This document shows positions 1 through 6,275 of a DNA stretch of 11,332 nt, one piece after another. A program made the position numbers and the translations under genes. Under the pieces are notes generated by a model. It was not told the DNA's origin, searched no databases, and saw only the letters and a list, made by a program, of their open reading frames with translations. Source of the DNA: Clostridia bacterium (GTDB taxonomy: Bacteria > Bacillota > Clostridia > Oscillospirales > CAG-272); the NCBI GenBank assembly GCA_017382555.1, contig JAFOAB010000309.1, positions 1 to 11,332 of the forward strand. The letters are read 5' to 3'. The stretch's first letter is position 1. Every line of letters starts with the position of its first letter.

Positions 1-161
1 CCGTTACCGACCACAAGACGATATATTCCAATATTCGTAAAATGTGGATGGGCAAGGCAACCGTGTGCGTTAAGCTGGCAAAGGAAAGCGGTAAATGCAC
101 CTTACATGCGTTTGCTGACGGACTTCGCACTGCGTCCCTTACCTTTGACGTAAACGAATAA
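1..161 (+). CDS. C-terminal fragment of a probable GH2 family glycoside hydrolase
   Basis: Only the last 52 codons are in the window, read in the frame whose codons begin at position 3 and ending in TAA at 159-161. The peptide contains GKATVCVKL, CTLHAFADGLRTASL and a final FDVNE. This 'GKA.v.v....g...L.A.adGL..as...v' pattern resembles the C-terminal immunoglobulin-like domain of many bacterial GH2 beta-galactosidase/beta-glucuronidase-type enzymes. The catalytic part lies outside the window, so neither substrate nor activity can be judged. Any other secreted or cytosolic protein with a terminal beta-sandwich domain is a possible alternative. A strong hairpin terminator follows 4 nt after the stop, so this is the end of a transcription unit. 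The fragment is cut by the window edge, not broken. Confidence 0.55.
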   Translation, partial: VTDHKTIYSNIRKMWMGKATVCVKLAKESGKCTLHAFADGLRTASLTFDVNE

Positions 162-165
162 AAAC

Positions 166-207
166 AACCGCATTTCCGTAATCTACATACGGAAATGCGG
201 TTTTCTT
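166..207. terminator. Bidirectional intrinsic terminator between convergent genes
   Basis: Two perfect 15-nt inverted arms (166-180 and 188-202) flank a 7-nt loop. TTTTCTT follows on the plus strand and TTGTTTTTATT follows on the minus strand, so it can stop the plus-strand gene ending at 161 and the minus-strand regulator ending at 206. The T tract overlaps the regulator's stop codon. Confidence 0.9.
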
Positions 208-880
208 ACATTGCAAGCGCCTTCAGCGCACGCTTATCAAGTATTTTTACTCCCTTTCTTGAGACCTCCACAAGCCCCTCGCTTGCAAAATACTTGAGCA
301 TACGGGAAACTACCTCGCGCGCCGAGCCCATATACCTTGCTATCTGCTCGTGCGTAAGCTCGATAACGTCCGATGCGATGCGCGAGCTTTCGTCACACAG
401 AAAGATGGCAAGGCGCTTATCCATACTCATAAAGAGTATCTGCTGCATAACCCACATAACGTCCGAAAAGCGGCTTACCGCAGTTTCGAGCGTATATATC
501 TTTATCTCCTTATTATGCTCGGATGCCGCGGCATACGCGCAACCGGGAACAAGGTAGCACTCGCTATCCACCTCCGCATCCACAAAAACGTCAAAGGTCA
601 GTGTATCAAGCACGCAGGAGGCGGAAAGCACGCATATATCCCCCTCATGGAGGCGATAGAGGGTAACGTCCTTGCCCTCGTCGCTCATTATATAAACGCG
701 CAAACAGCCCGTGCGCACAAGTATAACTCCGCTGCATTCACTGCCGTCGTGTATAGTTGTTCCCTTTTTGTAGGTAACGGCAAGCGAGCCGCGGCAGATA
801 TCGTCCTTATCCTGCTCGTTTATCTTATCCCAAAACGGGAATATTTCCTTATATACAGGCTCAAACATCGCGCGTGCCAT
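206..880 (-). CDS. Crp/Fnr family transcriptional regulator
   Basis: A 224-residue protein, the normal family length. The N-terminal half is a cNMP-binding-like beta-barrel: the turn YKKGTTIHDGSEC lies near residues 37-49, VILVRTGCLRVY near 52-63, and HEGDICVLSASC at 78-89. The C-terminal winged helix-turn-helix spans about 172-214, with recognition region THEQIARYMGSAREVVSRML at 175-194. The cAMP-binding signature GE..L followed by R-S/T-A is absent and the segment instead has Cys83 and Cys89, so cAMP is an unlikely ligand. The classical FNR N-terminal cysteine cluster is also not seen, although several cysteines (29, 49, 59) are present. The first ATG is preferred because GGAGG lies 4 nt upstream; Met5 would be 16 nt from it. 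It is divergent from the SpoIIQ-like gene and has its own sigma-A promoter. The regulated genes and effector are unknown. Confidence 0.85.
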   Translation of the reverse strand: MARAMFEPVYKEIFPFWDKINEQDKDDICRGSLAVTYKKGTTIHDGSECSGVILVRTGCLRVYIMSDEGKDVTLYRLHEGDICVLSASCVLDTLTFDVFVDAEVDSECYLVPGCAYAAASEHNKEIKIYTLETAVSRFSDVMWVMQQILFMSMDKRLAIFLCDESSRIASDVIELTHEQIARYMGSAREVVSRMLKYFASEGLVEVSRKGVKILDKRALKALAM

Positions 881-910
881 AAAACCTCCGCCGTTTTCAT
901 TGTTTTTATT

Positions 911-940
911 ATTTTATCTCTTTTTTTGATGCAATGTCAA
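911..940 (-). promoter_or_regulatory. Sigma-A type promoter of the Crp/Fnr regulator
   Basis: On the minus strand TTGACA (940-935) is followed after 18 nt by TAAAAT (916-911), about 25 nt upstream of the GGAGG ribosome site. The -35 overlaps an imperfect dyad TTGA-N7-TCAA (926-940) and the 8-bp palindrome CAATATTG (938-945). Either could be an autoregulatory operator, but the match to FNR or CRP boxes is weak. Confidence 0.65.
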
Positions 941-967
941 TATTGTTTTTCTTTCCTTATTTTTTCT

Positions 968-996
968 GAATAAAAATTTTCCGTGCGGCAAAAATA
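968..996 (+). promoter_or_regulatory. Candidate sigma-F (forespore) promoter of the spoIIQ-like gene
   Basis: GGCAAAAATA at 987-996 fits the sigma-F -10 consensus GGNRANAMTR at every position. GAATA at 968-972 sits 14 nt upstream and approximates the -35 GYWTA, differing at the second base. The predicted start of transcription is near 1003, just ahead of the AAAGGA ribosome site at 1011-1016. No convincing sigma-A promoter is seen in this interval on the plus strand. Confidence 0.55.
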
Positions 997-1027
997 TCTA
1001 CAAAACCGCGAAAGGAAAAAAAGACAT

Positions 1028-1774
1028 ATGAAAGAGATAAATTCAAGAAAAAGGCTTGGCTCGATAATCAAGGAGCCCGATAAGCTTATCTACGCCGCCG
1101 TTGCCGTAATGCTTGTGGCTATGGCGCTGATAATCGGCATCACCGCCGCCTCCAACAGAGCACGCAAGAATAAGCTCCCTCCCCCGATAACCGACCCCGT
1201 AACGCAAAGCGCACCCGTTACCACACGCGCACCCATTTCCCTTACCGAGGAGCCCGTAACAGGTGAGCCCATAGCACCCACAGACGATACCGCCCAAACC
1301 GCGCCCACCGCAGTGACGGCGATCGACCGCCTTGACGTACCCGTAAACGGCACACTTACAAAGCACCACAGCCCCGACGTGCTTATCCGCTCCCTTACCA
1401 TGAACGATTACCGAGCACACCTCGGTATTGATATTGCCGCACCCGTGGGCGAGGCGGTAAGATGCACCGCGGACGGCATCGTAAAGGAGATATGGAGCGA
1501 CCCGATGATGGGCAGATGCGTGAGCATTGCGCACGCAGGCGGACTTGTAACCGTTATGAAAAACCTTGACAACACCCTTGCAAGCGGCATTGAGGTCGGA
1601 ACGGAAGTAAAGGCGGGCGACGTCATCGGCGTTATCGGCGAGACCGCACTTATCGAAATTGCCGAGGTCAGCCACCTGCACTTCGAAACAGAGCTTGACG
1701 GCAAGCAAGTCGACCCGATGAATTATTTTGACAAATCCGTCTTTGCCGATGCAAGCGAGGATTACGAGGGATAA
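1028..1774 (+). CDS. spoIIQ: SpoIIQ-like M23 (LytM) family membrane protein
   Basis: A 248-residue protein with a short cytoplasmic N-terminus rich in Lys/Arg, one transmembrane helix (about 20-41), a Thr/Pro-rich linker (about 50-98) and a C-terminal M23/LytM domain. The zinc motif HxxxD is intact (His131, Asp135), as is HLH at 216-218. The usual Y-x-H-L tract is MKNL (177-180), with Asn at the place of the His. This layout and the ending HLHFE...DGK.VDP.NYF match SpoIIQ, the forespore-side partner of SpoIIIAH in the engulfment channel. ATG 1028 is chosen over an in-frame GTG at 983 because AAAGGA lies 11 nt upstream and the GTG would fall inside the candidate sigma-F promoter. No sporulation gene adjoins it in the window. 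A vegetative M23 endopeptidase is the alternative; I favour SpoIIQ. Confidence 0.72.
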   Translation: MKEINSRKRLGSIIKEPDKLIYAAVAVMLVAMALIIGITAASNRARKNKLPPPITDPVTQSAPVTTRAPISLTEEPVTGEPIAPTDDTAQTAPTAVTAIDRLDVPVNGTLTKHHSPDVLIRSLTMNDYRAHLGIDIAAPVGEAVRCTADGIVKEIWSDPMMGRCVSIAHAGGLVTVMKNLDNTLASGIEVGTEVKAGDVIGVIGETALIEIAEVSHLHFETELDGKQVDPMNYFDKSVFADASEDYEG

Positions 1775-1784
1775 AACGATAACC

Positions 1785-1830
1785 CCCCTATGCGCATCAT
1801 CCTCGTAGGGGACGGCGCCCTCGACGTCCC
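1785..1830. repeat. Intergenic hairpin repeat of the GTAGGGG...CCCGC type
   Basis: Two mutually exclusive hairpins can form: CCCCTA (1785-1790) with TAGGGG (1806-1811), or GGGACG (1809-1814) with CGTCCC (1825-1830). No T tract follows, so it is not a good terminator for the gene ending at 1774. From memory, similar GTAGGGG hairpins are common between genes in gut Clostridia; this was not searched. Confidence 0.5.
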
Positions 1831-1845
1831 GCAATCCTATAAAGC

Positions 1846-1899
1846 AAAAAGCCGCGCCAAGATCCTTCGCTTCGCACGAGGATAATATGGCGCGGCCTT
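1846..1899 (-). terminator. Hairpin-repeat unit serving as terminator of the mreB-MATE-pepD operon
   Basis: Perfect 9-bp arms GCCGCGCCA (1851-1859) and TGGCGCGGC (1888-1896) enclose a 28-nt loop with its own short stem (ATCCT/AGGAT). Read on the minus strand, downstream of pepD, the stem is followed by TTTTTGCTTTAT, a reasonable intrinsic terminator. On the plus strand only CTTCTTCG follows, so it is weaker for the SpoIIQ-like gene. The loop is a simple, uninterrupted copy of the repeat core found in nested form at 5979-6079 and 8656-8784. Confidence 0.7.
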
Positions 1900-1919
1900 C
1901 TTCGTTAATTATTCAATTT

Positions 1920-3356
1920 TCATTTTTCATTATTTAACAGGGTGAGAAGCACCTTCCAAATCCTCTCGCAAGAGGAGATCGACATTCTCTCGCGTGGCGT
2001 ATGAATATCGTGCATATTTGCGCCGATGGAGATCATATCCATATCGGGCGCCTTCTTTTTGAAGATTCCGCACTCAAGTCCCGCGTGGATGCCCATTACC
2101 TTGGGGCGAGAGCCGAACACCTTTTCATACGCATCGGCGTACTCGGCACAAAGGGCGCTGTCCTTGGAGTATGCCCAACCGGGGTAACGGTTTCTTTCGG
2201 ATTTTTCCGCACCGTGGAAGATGCAAAGCGAGGTAACGATGTAATCTACCCCGTCAAGCTTCTCGTCACTTGCACTGCGGCAAAGCATGGAGACGGAAAG
2301 TCCCTCCTCCGTAAGCTTCACTATACCGATATTCGCACTCGTCTCAACGATTCCGAGATCGTTATTAAACTCAAGCGCACCGTAAGGAAGAATGGAAACG
2401 AACTCCGCACAACGGCGGCTGTCCTCACGGGAGAGCATCTTTTCGGGTGCAAGCACGCGCTCAAGGGTAAAGTTGAAGCCTGCCTTATCCTCATCGGAAA
2501 GCCCCGCAAAAAGCTCTGCCTTGTATGCTTCAAGTATCTCCGTTGCCTTCTTTATATCCGTAACGGCAAAGATAGCGGTAGCGGAGCGAGTAATTGCATT
2601 ATCCTTGCTTCCGCCCTCAAAGGCGCAAAGATTTACTCTTATCTGACGGCAAAGCGCCTGAAGCGCCTTTGCAAGCTCGCGGTTTGCATTGGCGCGGTTA
2701 AGATGAATGTCCGCACCGCTGTGGCCGCCCGCAAGACCGTCGATGGTCAGCTTAAGCGCAACTCCGTCGCAATCCATAAAATCGAAGCGGAGCATCATAT
2801 CCATACGCATACCGCCCGCACAGCTTACAAGGATGGTATCCTCCTCCTCGGAATCGAGGTTTACAAGCTTCTTTGCGGTAACGGGGGCAAAATCAAATGC
2901 GTTTGCACCGCCAAGGCCTACCTCCTCGTCGGAAGTAAAGAGGCACTCAAGCTTGGGGTGAGATTCTGCCGCGCCGTCAAGCAGCGCAAGCATTACGGCA
3001 ACGGCAAAGCCGTCATCCCCTCCAAGGGTGGTGCCGTCCGCGTGAAGCCAATCGCCGTCGCGGATAAGGGTAACGCCCTCGTTTAAAACGTCCCAGCTTT
3101 TGCCCTCATCTGCCTCGCACACCATATCGGTGTGGCCCTGAAGCATAATTGCGGGCTCGTCTTCTCTGCCCTCGGTTGCCTCAAGAACGGCAAAGACGTT
3201 GTGCTTTGCGTCGCGGCTGTACTTTATGCCGCGCTCATTCATAAACGCCTCAAGATAATCGGCGATCTTTTCCTCGTGACCGGAGGGGCGAGGTATTTTA
3301 GTTATCTCTTCAAAATAATGAAGCACCTTTTCAGCCGAAGAAGCGGAAAAATCCAT
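1920..3356 (-). CDS. pepD: Aminoacyl-histidine dipeptidase (PepD, M20C metallopeptidase)
   Basis: A 478-residue cytosolic dipeptidase, the usual family length, hydrolysing Xaa-His and other dipeptides. The catalytic M20 motifs are present in order: HTDMV (His75, Asp77), GGDDG (112-116, Asp114), SDEEVGLGG (142-150, Glu144/Glu145), NLDSEEE (Asp168), the lid-domain motif GGHSGADIHLNRANA (210-224) and IGANMHDIHTPRE (444-456, His452). These match the expected di-zinc ligand set, so the enzyme looks intact. ATG 3356 is taken as start because the homology-like region begins just after it and AAAGGA lies 12 nt upstream; an in-frame TTG at 3368 directly abuts that site and is less likely, though TTAGGA 7 nt before it leaves some doubt. 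It starts 16 nt after the MATE gene, is last in the operon, and a terminator follows at 1846-1899. Confidence 0.93.
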   Translation of the reverse strand: MDFSASSAEKVLHYFEEITKIPRPSGHEEKIADYLEAFMNERGIKYSRDAKHNVFAVLEATEGREDEPAIMLQGHTDMVCEADEGKSWDVLNEGVTLIRDGDWLHADGTTLGGDDGFAVAVMLALLDGAAESHPKLECLFTSDEEVGLGGANAFDFAPVTAKKLVNLDSEEEDTILVSCAGGMRMDMMLRFDFMDCDGVALKLTIDGLAGGHSGADIHLNRANANRELAKALQALCRQIRVNLCAFEGGSKDNAITRSATAIFAVTDIKKATEILEAYKAELFAGLSDEDKAGFNFTLERVLAPEKMLSREDSRRCAEFVSILPYGALEFNNDLGIVETSANIGIVKLTEEGLSVSMLCRSASDEKLDGVDYIVTSLCIFHGAEKSERNRYPGWAYSKDSALCAEYADAYEKVFGSRPKVMGIHAGLECGIFKKKAPDMDMISIGANMHDIHTPRERMSISSCERIWKVLLTLLNNEK

Positions 3357-3372
3357 AATAATATCCAATCCT

Positions 3373-4800
3373 TTATCCTAATTTTATCGTTTTCCATTTG
3401 CCGCCCGCAAAGCGTATGCTGGAGGCAAAGGAGCGAGTGGTCTGGTCTATAAACAGAGCTATCCACGCACCGATAACGCCAAGTCCAACGGGATAGCAAA
3501 GCACGTAGGCGATTATGGGGCGTGTAATTGCGATGCTGAAGAACGAAACGAAAGCGGTGTAGTGCGTGTCGCCCGCACCGCGCAAACAGCCGGTGTTTAT
3601 CGTTTGCACGACCTGGAAGAGCGCAACAACGGCAATTATGCGCATTATTCTCTCACCCGTATCAACAACGAAAGGCACGTCGGAAAAGAGGCTGACAAGC
3701 CATCTGCCGCCGAACATAAATACGGTAAACAGCACAACGGAAATGACCATACCGACCCTTTGCGCCGCCTTTGCGCTGATTTCCGAAAGGTCGGAGCGGT
3801 TCTTGCCGAGGTTTTGACCCACAAGCGCGGATGCCGCCACACCGAGTCCGTCACCGAATGCGAAGGTGATGGAGATGAGCGTCATACATATCTGGTGCGT
3901 TGCAAATTCATCCGTACCAAGCTCCGCAACCACCTTGGCGAACATAAACATACCCGTACGCAAGAAAAGCTGTTCAAGCCCCGTACCCATGGAAACACGG
4001 CCTATCATACCCATATAGCGTACGCTTATCTGCTTCAGACGGGCAAACGAAAGCTTCAGATATCCGTCCCTCTTAAGAACGGACATAACGGAAACGGTAC
4101 AAGCGCATATATTGCCGAGCAGGGTTGCGATTGCCGCACCCCTCACCTCAAGACGGGGGAAGAAGAAATGACCGTTTATAAGTAGGTAGTTAAACACTAC
4201 GTTTACCGAGTTTGCGATAAGCGTGGTGCGGAAGGCTATTTTTGTGTTGGAGCAGGCACGCTGTGCGGCATTTATCGCCATACCGAAGGCATTTATACAC
4301 ACGCCCGCAACGGTAATAAGGAAGTATACACGTGCCTCGGGCAGTATCGCGGCATTTTCACCCGTTCCGCCCGCAAACTTCAAAAGCGGCACGGAGAATA
4401 CGGATGCAAGCGTAAACGCTACCACCGCCATTGCAAGGCAAAGGAGCAGTCCCGTGTGCATGGCGGCATTTGCGCCGTCACGGTCTCCCTGCCCCTTTTT
4501 GCGGCTAACCACAGCGGTTATACCGGCATTTATTGAAAAGAAGAATGCGAATATCAAAAGACGGGGCTGACCTGTCAGTCCCACAGCGCTGATGGCGGCG
4601 GTGGAAAGAGTGCCGACCATCATGGTATCAACAAAGCTTGTCATCGCCGTTACGGCGGACTCAAGCATCGTAGGCCACGCAAGCTTCAAAAATCCACCGT
4701 ACAGCTCCTTTGAGCTCGGCAGATCTCCAAGCCTTTTTTCAGGCTTAATCAGCTTTTCGGGTGAAAACAGCCAATAAAGAAAACGCGATAAGAATTTCAT
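3373..4800 (-). CDS. MATE family efflux transporter
   Basis: A 475-residue, roughly 12-helix membrane protein of the multi-antimicrobial extrusion family, which exports cationic compounds using a Na+ or H+ gradient. Diagnostic features are AWPTMLESAV in the first helix (about 41-50) and FVDTMMVG (56-63), then two MatE repeats, the second containing LRTGMFMFAKVVAELGT. A basic N-terminal stretch of about 35 residues precedes helix 1. Its ATG lies 4 nt after the mreB stop and no clear Shine-Dalgarno is visible, so translation is probably coupled to mreB; pepD follows 16 nt downstream. Substrate cannot be inferred. No local regulator of the MarR or TetR type is beside it, suggesting constitutive expression with mreB. 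Confidence 0.9.
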   Translation of the reverse strand: MKFLSRFLYWLFSPEKLIKPEKRLGDLPSSKELYGGFLKLAWPTMLESAVTAMTSFVDTMMVGTLSTAAISAVGLTGQPRLLIFAFFFSINAGITAVVSRKKGQGDRDGANAAMHTGLLLCLAMAVVAFTLASVFSVPLLKFAGGTGENAAILPEARVYFLITVAGVCINAFGMAINAAQRACSNTKIAFRTTLIANSVNVVFNYLLINGHFFFPRLEVRGAAIATLLGNICACTVSVMSVLKRDGYLKLSFARLKQISVRYMGMIGRVSMGTGLEQLFLRTGMFMFAKVVAELGTDEFATHQICMTLISITFAFGDGLGVAASALVGQNLGKNRSDLSEISAKAAQRVGMVISVVLFTVFMFGGRWLVSLFSDVPFVVDTGERIMRIIAVVALFQVVQTINTGCLRGAGDTHYTAFVSFFSIAITRPIIAYVLCYPVGLGVIGAWIALFIDQTTRSFASSIRFAGGKWKTIKLG

Positions 4801-4804
4801 TATA

Positions 4805-5827
4805 TTATCTCAAATACTTTCCGTACAAAGCTCTTTCCGCAGGTCCCTCGCTGAAGAAGCGCATAGCGCGCCCCGCACCGATAGCAACACACTGCTCGGC
4901 ATTTGGGGGGATGCGCACGCGTACGCCGATGCAGGAGGTGATTACCTCCGAAAGACCGGCAAGCATACTTCCGCCACCCGTTAAGAGGATGCCGTTATTT
5001 ACTATATCTCCATCAAGCTCCGGAGGTGTGTTATCAATTACCTCGGTAATTGCATCGAGTATCTGATTTATGGGGTCTGTAAGTGCGTTCTTGATATCCG
5101 CGGGGTAAACGCGTACAGACTTCGGCAGACCGCGCGCAAGGCATCTGCCCGTCACGTCCATATACTTATCCGCAAAGCGCGGATCGGACGGAACAAGAGT
5201 TCCGATGGTGCACTTCAATCTTTCCGCGGTGCGCTCACCGATGAGTACGTTATGCACGTTTCTTATGTAACGTACTATCGCCTCGTCAAACTTATCGCCC
5301 GCCACCTTGATGGACTTGGATGCAATAACTCCGCCAAGGGAAATTACCGCAACGTCCGTGGTGCCGCCTCCGATATCCACCACCATATTGCCCGTGGGCT
5401 TGGAGATATCCACGCCCGCACCGATAGCGGCCGCAACAGGCTCGGAGATAAGCATCGGGCGGGTATAGCCCGCACCGGTTGCGGCATCGTATACCGCCTT
5501 TTCCTCTACCTCCGTGATGTCACCGGGGATACAAATGAATATTCTGGGCTTTATTATCTGCGTGCCGATAGCCTTGCGCAAAAAGTACTGCAGCATCTTT
5601 ACGGTAAGGCCGTATTGGCTGATAACTCCATCCTGCAAGGGCTTAACGACGTGAATATTAGCGGGGGCGCGTCCAAGTATCTTTTGCGCGTCCTCGCCAA
5701 AGCAAACTATTTCTCCCGTATCCTTACGAACCGCAACGACAGACGGCTCCTTAACGGGTATGCTCTTGCCACCGATGGAGACAAGAACGTTCGACGTTCC
5801 GAGATCGATTCCTATATCTCTGCTCAT
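4805..5827 (-). CDS. mreB: MreB/Mbl rod-shape-determining actin homologue
   Basis: A 340-residue bacterial actin that polymerises under the membrane and positions the peptidoglycan elongation machinery. Nucleotide-binding motifs are intact: phosphate-1 IGIDLGTSN (5-13), SEPVAAAIGAG (128-138), phosphate-2 VVDIGGGTTDVAV (149-161) and the adenosine motif LLTGGGSML (281-289). ATG 5827 is chosen (GGAA 5 nt upstream) over a TTG at 5872, since it gives the standard family length and begins two residues before the conserved DIGIDLG. About 20 residues extend past the usual AIGAGRAM end. Neither mreC nor mreD is adjacent; in Clostridia such solitary paralogues are often Mbl or MreBH, and I cannot decide between them. 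It is first gene of the operon with the MATE exporter and pepD. Confidence 0.93.
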   Translation of the reverse strand: MSRDIGIDLGTSNVLVSIGGKSIPVKEPSVVAVRKDTGEIVCFGEDAQKILGRAPANIHVVKPLQDGVISQYGLTVKMLQYFLRKAIGTQIIKPRIFICIPGDITEVEEKAVYDAATGAGYTRPMLISEPVAAAIGAGVDISKPTGNMVVDIGGGTTDVAVISLGGVIASKSIKVAGDKFDEAIVRYIRNVHNVLIGERTAERLKCTIGTLVPSDPRFADKYMDVTGRCLARGLPKSVRVYPADIKNALTDPINQILDAITEVIDNTPPELDGDIVNNGILLTGGGSMLAGLSEVITSCIGVRVRIPPNAEQCVAIGAGRAMRFFSEGPAERALYGKYLR

Positions 5828-5900
5828 TCTACTTCCACTATATAAGCCGTAAAAACGGCGATATTTCTTCAAAAATTCTACAAATAACTATACATTATTA

Positions 5901-5929
5901 ATTATATAATACGCTTATCTAAAAAGCAA
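5901..5929 (-). promoter_or_regulatory. Sigma-A promoter of the mreB-MATE-pepD operon
   Basis: On the minus strand TTGCTT (5929-5924) is followed by a 17-nt spacer and a perfect TATAAT (5906-5901). Transcription would start near 5894, giving a leader of about 67 nt with a small GCCGT/ACGGC hairpin (5846-5859) before the ribosome site. The -35 overlaps the last bases of the adjoining terminator stem. Confidence 0.78.
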
Positions 5930-5958
5930 CACCGAAAAGAAATTTTCGGTGTTTTTTT
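5928..5958. terminator. Intrinsic terminator upstream of mreB
   Basis: Perfect 11-bp arms (5928-5938 and 5943-5953) enclose a GAAA loop. On the plus strand a T7 run overlaps the arm end; on the minus strand GC then TTTTT follows. The biologically sensible role is stopping minus-strand readthrough from recD2 and the repeat block before the mreB promoter. There is no plus-strand gene here to terminate. Confidence 0.75.
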
Positions 5959-5978
5959 CGCGGTAATCGTATTGATTT

Positions 5979-6079
5979 TTTGCGCAGATCCTTCGCTTCA
6001 TTATGCCCTTTCGCTGTCATTCTCGAGCGTAGCGAAGAATCTCGAAAGGGCATAACTCACTCAAGGATGACAGCGCAAA
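5979..6079. repeat. Nested hairpin repeat, composite copy A
   Basis: Outer arms TTTGCGC/GCGCAAA (5979-5985, 6073-6079) and core halves at 5986-6000 and 6056-6072 surround an inner unit. The inner unit has perfect 13-bp arms (6001-6013, 6043-6055) and a 29-nt core (6014-6042) reading tgtcattctcgagc...gcgaagaatct. The outer core is the same sequence family in opposite orientation, with ATCCT/AGGAT replacing ATTCT/AGAAT. It is noncoding; open frames across it are only by-products of the repeat. Confidence 0.8.
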
Positions 6080-6080
6080 T

Positions 6081-6153
6081 AGGAGCGGATTCCATATCCG
6101 CCCATCGTTTCCACATCGTATTTGGCGTGAGGAGCAAGCCCCTGCCCTACAGG
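6081..6153. repeat. Two degraded hairpin repeats of the GTAGGG type
   Basis: GCGGAT (6085-6090) and ATCCGC (6096-6101) form a 6-bp hairpin with a 5-nt loop. A second unit, read on the minus strand from about 6153, begins CTGTAGGGCAGGGGCTTGCTCC and has an imperfect AGGAGC/GCCCCT fold. Both resemble the hairpin at 1785-1830 in style. No gene is seen here. Confidence 0.45.
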
Positions 6154-6155
6154 TT

Positions 6156-6275
6156 GCGATATGATATAAATCCCTTTCGCTTCTAACCTTTCTCGTGCCC
6201 GAAGGGCACATATCGCGCCCGAAGGGCATATCGTTCCCTTGGAATATCGCAAATCCCTCAAGGGATTTATATCGC
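6156..6275. repeat. Array of mini-hairpins separated by ATATCG(C)
   Basis: Four short stems follow one another: GTGCCC-gaa-GGGCAC (6195-6209), GCCC-gaa-GGGC (6217-6227), TTCC-ctt-GGAA (6234-6244) and AAATCCC-tcaa-GGGATTT (6251-6268). Each is followed by ATATCGC or ATATCGT (6210-6216, 6228-6234, 6244-6250, 6269-6275). The block opens with the complementary GCGATAT (6156-6162), and 6156-6175 can pair with 6261-6275 apart from a 5-nt insertion, closing the block into one large fold. Confidence 0.7.

Noticed and set aside
983..1027. N-terminal extension of the SpoIIQ-like protein from GTG 983
   Set aside because: No ribosome site precedes it and it overlaps the candidate sigma-F -10 element.
1043..1834. 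263-codon minus-strand frame opposite the SpoIIQ-like gene
   Set aside because: Gly/Cys/His-rich shadow frame; the M23 motifs and ribosome site are on the plus strand.
2001..3086. 361-codon plus-strand frame opposite pepD
   Set aside because: It is a shadow of an intact PepD with every metal ligand; composition is low in acidic residues and typical of antisense frames.
5980..6261. Short open frames on both strands in the recD2-mreB gap
   Set aside because: They arise from translation of hairpin repeats, lack ribosome sites and encode no plausible protein.
6195..6275. CRISPR array in the repeat block
   Set aside because: The regular element is a 7-nt spacer between differing tiny palindromes; there are no 25-40 nt direct repeats and no cas genes.
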